Position numbers and translations under genes: made by a program. The notes below the pieces were generated by a model. That model was given only the letters and a program-made list of their open reading frames with translations. It made no database searches and was not told the DNA's origin. A stretch of DNA of 5,311 bases from a bacterium (lineage in GTDB: Bacteria > RBG-13-66-14): positions 1 through 5,311 of the forward strand of contig JAIOSI010000002.1 in the NCBI GenBank assembly GCA_021107695.1, in the 5' to 3' direction. Positions 4,301 to 5,311 of the stretch are shown here, one piece after another; position 1 is the first letter of the stretch; every line of letters begins with the position of its first letter.

Positions 4301-5272
4301 CTGGACAAAGAGGAAGGCTACGGTCTGCTGGAGGTTCTCTCCAAAGAGTGGCCCAAGCTCAAGGTTACCGAGGCGCGCGCCCGTGCCGAGGACATCAAGA
4401 ACGGAATGATGGAGCTTGGCGATGACCTCCGCGAGGACATGGACGAGGCACTGACCAGGTTTGAAGAGCTAAAAGCCCGGGTTGACCTCCAGACCCGGAT
4501 CAAGATCGAGCGCATCGAGCGCGGCGACGAACTAAAGCCTGGCATCTACTCCATCGTCAAGGTTTACGTTGCCAAGAAGAGCCGCCTCAGCGTCGGCGAC
4601 AAGATGGCGGGACGCCACGGAAACAAGGGCGTTGTCTCGATCATCGTCCCCGTCGAGGACATGCCGTATCTCCCCGACGGAACACCGGTGCAGATGGTGC
4701 TGAACCCCCACGGCGTACCGAGTCGAATGAACGTTGGGCAGATTCTCGAAACCCACTTCGGCTGGGCGGCGCACGAGATAGGCATCCACATCGCCACCCC
4801 GGTCTTCGAAGGTGCCACCGAGAAAGAGGTCAAGGCTCTGCTCAAGAAAGCCGGACTCCCCGAAAGCGGCAAAAGCGTCATTTACGATGGCAAGACTGGC
4901 GAACCTCTCGATTCACCAGCAACAGTCGGCTACATGTACATGCTCAAGCTCTCTCACCTTGCCGAAGAAAAGATCCACGCCCGCTCCATCGGACCATACT
5001 CTCTGGTTACGCAGCAGCCCCTCGGCGGTCGCGCCCAGATGGGTGGACAGCGATTCGGCGAGATGGAGGTCTGGGCAGTCGAGGCGTACGGTGCCGCCCA
5101 CATCCTCCGCGAGCTGCTCACCGTCAAGTCCGACGATGTCGTGGGACGCTCCCGGATGTACGAGGCGATCGTCAAGGGCGAAAACGCCCCGGAGCCGGGC
5201 ATCCCCGAATCCTTCAACGTCCTGCGCCGCGAGCTGATGGGCCTCGCCCTGAACATGCGCCTGGAAGAGTAG
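1340..5272 (+). CDS. rpoB: DNA-directed RNA polymerase subunit beta
   Basis: The 1310-residue, full-length product is the second-largest core polymerase subunit, forming one pincer and half the active centre with beta'. The N-terminus reads into the conserved LPDLLKVQRDSFRNFLQ. The protrusion/lobe motif SQLHRSPGVFF follows near 150-160. The rifampicin pocket spans 519-545 and keeps the contact residues equivalent to E. coli Q513, D516, H526, R529 and S531 (here Q525, D528, H538, R541, S543), so rifampicin sensitivity is predicted. CPIETPEGPNIGLI follows at 571-584. The acidic pair near the active site is E834-D835 in NYEDA. The catalytic-region lysines are K1088 and K1096 in DKMAGRHGNKG. HARSIGPYSLVTQQPLGG (from H1213) and the C-terminal clamp segment GGQRFGEMEVWAVEAYGAAH are intact. 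Lobe insertions resembling E. coli SI1 (about 220-390) and a charged, coiled-coil-like SI2-type insertion (about 958-1061) are present. Unusual points are T556 and V568, where glycine is normally conserved. rpoC is expected next. Confidence 0.99.
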   Translation: MAQRNSMKKIERKSYGKLPRSMELPDLLKVQRDSFRNFLQSNVPTGRRLNEGLQYAFDRVFPIEDPSGVFELEFVKYKLDLPKYEIEECMDRDMSYGAPLRVTFKLHVYSVDRKHKEDKQLIDMREETLYLGELPRMTDSGTFIINGAERVVVSQLHRSPGVFFKEDQQPGGRKQYSCRIIPVRGSWLDFSIDSHDIMHLSIDRKRKMLISTFLRALGYASNAEILALFSAGDPIPIKEKKRIVGGALATKIFDSTSDQPDEVLFEYATLIDDEVYDSLVAAGVRQVRLLPDLLPIGDSQRIVGSIALDDVIDLSSGELLLEADTEISPENYARLLENGVEAVRVLPDPDSMELQVIRNTLDKDTMPSKVESALRVYTLLRPGEPPNTEAAVKFFNTLFFNARRYDLGNVGRTKVNTKLGLNIPLDEHRLDRDDIVETCRYMLKLRAGQSGVTTDDIDHLGNRIVHSVGELLENVCHVGIARLERVARDRMAVQEPGRCMPSDLINSKPLTGAIKEFFGSSALSQFMDQINPLSELTHKRRISALGPGGLSRDRATFEVRDVHFTHYVRLCPIETPEGPNIGLISSLATYGRINKLGLIETPYRKVVDGVVTEEVEYLSAASEENLIVAQATSAIDKNGKIIGDEILARRQSDFVYVAPAEVSYMDVSPKQVISISTSLIPFLEHDDANRALMGSNMQRQAVPLMTTEPPLIGTGVEGIAARDSGVLVVASRPGEVVYVGGDTDKNDQATTRIEVETAEIDGFSGEPVRDVYYLQRYVRSNQDSCIDQKPIVRKGDRVKAGAVLADGQSTSGGELALGRNILVAFISWYGYNYEDAIVISADLVRGDYFTSIHIEEFEIECRETNLGREEITADIPNVSLKSLRNLNEEGIIRIGASVEQGDILVGKVAPKGETELTPEEGLLRAIFGEKAKDVRDASLKAPPGLEGKVIGVKVFSRKNKEENNELTDNELQQIDNFREQRDRELDELDKEEGYGLLEVLSKEWPKLKVTEARARAEDIKNGMMELGDDLREDMDEALTRFEELKARVDLQTRIKIERIERGDELKPGIYSIVKVYVAKKSRLSVGDKMAGRHGNKGVVSIIVPVEDMPYLPDGTPVQMVLNPHGVPSRMNVGQILETHFGWAAHEIGIHIATPVFEGATEKEVKALLKKAGLPESGKSVIYDGKTGEPLDSPATVGYMYMLKLSHLAEEKIHARSIGPYSLVTQQPLGGRAQMGGQRFGEMEVWAVEAYGAAHILRELLTVKSDDVVGRSRMYEAIVKGENAPEPGIPESFNVLRRELMGLALNMRLEE

Positions 5273-5279
5273 CAACGCA
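5268..5279 (+). repeat. 12-base match shared by the rplL and rpoB 3' ends
   Basis: AGTAGCAACGCA at 5268-5279 is identical to 683-694, and in both places TAG is the stop codon. At rplL the GCAACGCA part is the left arm of a hairpin; here the complementary TGCGTTGC does not follow within the window. The first five bases are partly set by coding, so the informative shared part is CAACGCA just after the stop. Confidence 0.45.
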
Positions 5280-5311
5280 CGGTAGAGAGGCTAGCCGTTC
5301 TCACCTCCCCC
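5273..5311. other. Short 3' flank of rpoB, no gene seen
   Basis: These 39 bases follow the rpoB stop and contain no start codon with a ribosome binding site; rpoC would begin beyond the edge. The 8-base palindrome GGCTAGCC is centred within it. Nothing here resembles a terminator, consistent with transcription continuing into rpoC. Confidence 0.5.

Noticed and set aside
4211..4522. Suspected foreign insertion in RpoB (charged, Glu/Asp/Lys-rich segment)
   Set aside because: Its place, length of about 100 residues and coiled-coil-like composition match the known SI2-type lineage insertion in beta subunits; the frame and base use continue smoothly.

Overview
The window is a bacterial ribosomal-protein/RNA-polymerase locus on the + strand, in the order rplJ (3' end only), rplL, a 652-base gene-free region, then complete rpoB. 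This is the conserved L10-L12-beta-beta' cluster, so rpoC would be expected just beyond the right edge. The standard genetic code fits throughout and no gene shows a frameshift. The sequence is moderately GC-rich. RpoB is 1310 residues and carries large insertions in the second lobe and ahead of the catalytic Lys/His region, as in Proteobacteria and several Gram-negative-type and candidate phyla but not Firmicutes. Its sequence does not closely match any model organism I can recall. Together with the palindrome-rich spacer this suggests an uncultured Gram-negative-type lineage; the phylum cannot be settled by eye.

Layout. Bases 1-225 encode the last 74 residues of L10. A short spacer (226-312) carries a small hairpin directly before the rplL ribosome binding site. 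Bases 313-687 encode a standard 124-residue L7/L12. Bases 688-1339 contain no convincing gene but are packed with inverted repeats. These include a hairpin that begins on the last base of the rplL stop codon, an 18-base direct repeat, REP-like palindromes beginning GTAGGGGC, and a composite stem of about 27 nested base pairs spanning 1060-1144. An AT-rich stretch with a weak promoter-like match and a good ribosome binding site then lead into rpoB (1340-5272). The last 39 bases hold no gene.

L10 and L12 form the ribosomal stalk that recruits translation factors, while RpoB is the second-largest subunit of the core RNA polymerase. Co-transcription couples the translation and transcription machineries. 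In E. coli the rplL-rpoB spacer holds an attenuator and an RNase III site that lower rpoB expression relative to rplL. The long structured spacer here is in the right place to do a comparable job by different sequences, but part of it looks like interspersed repeat DNA.

The genes themselves are ordinary housekeeping genes. The points worth a second look are the architecture of the 652-base spacer and two replaced, normally conserved glycines in RpoB near the rifampicin pocket. I see no evidence of a defence system, prophage, transposase or other accessory system.
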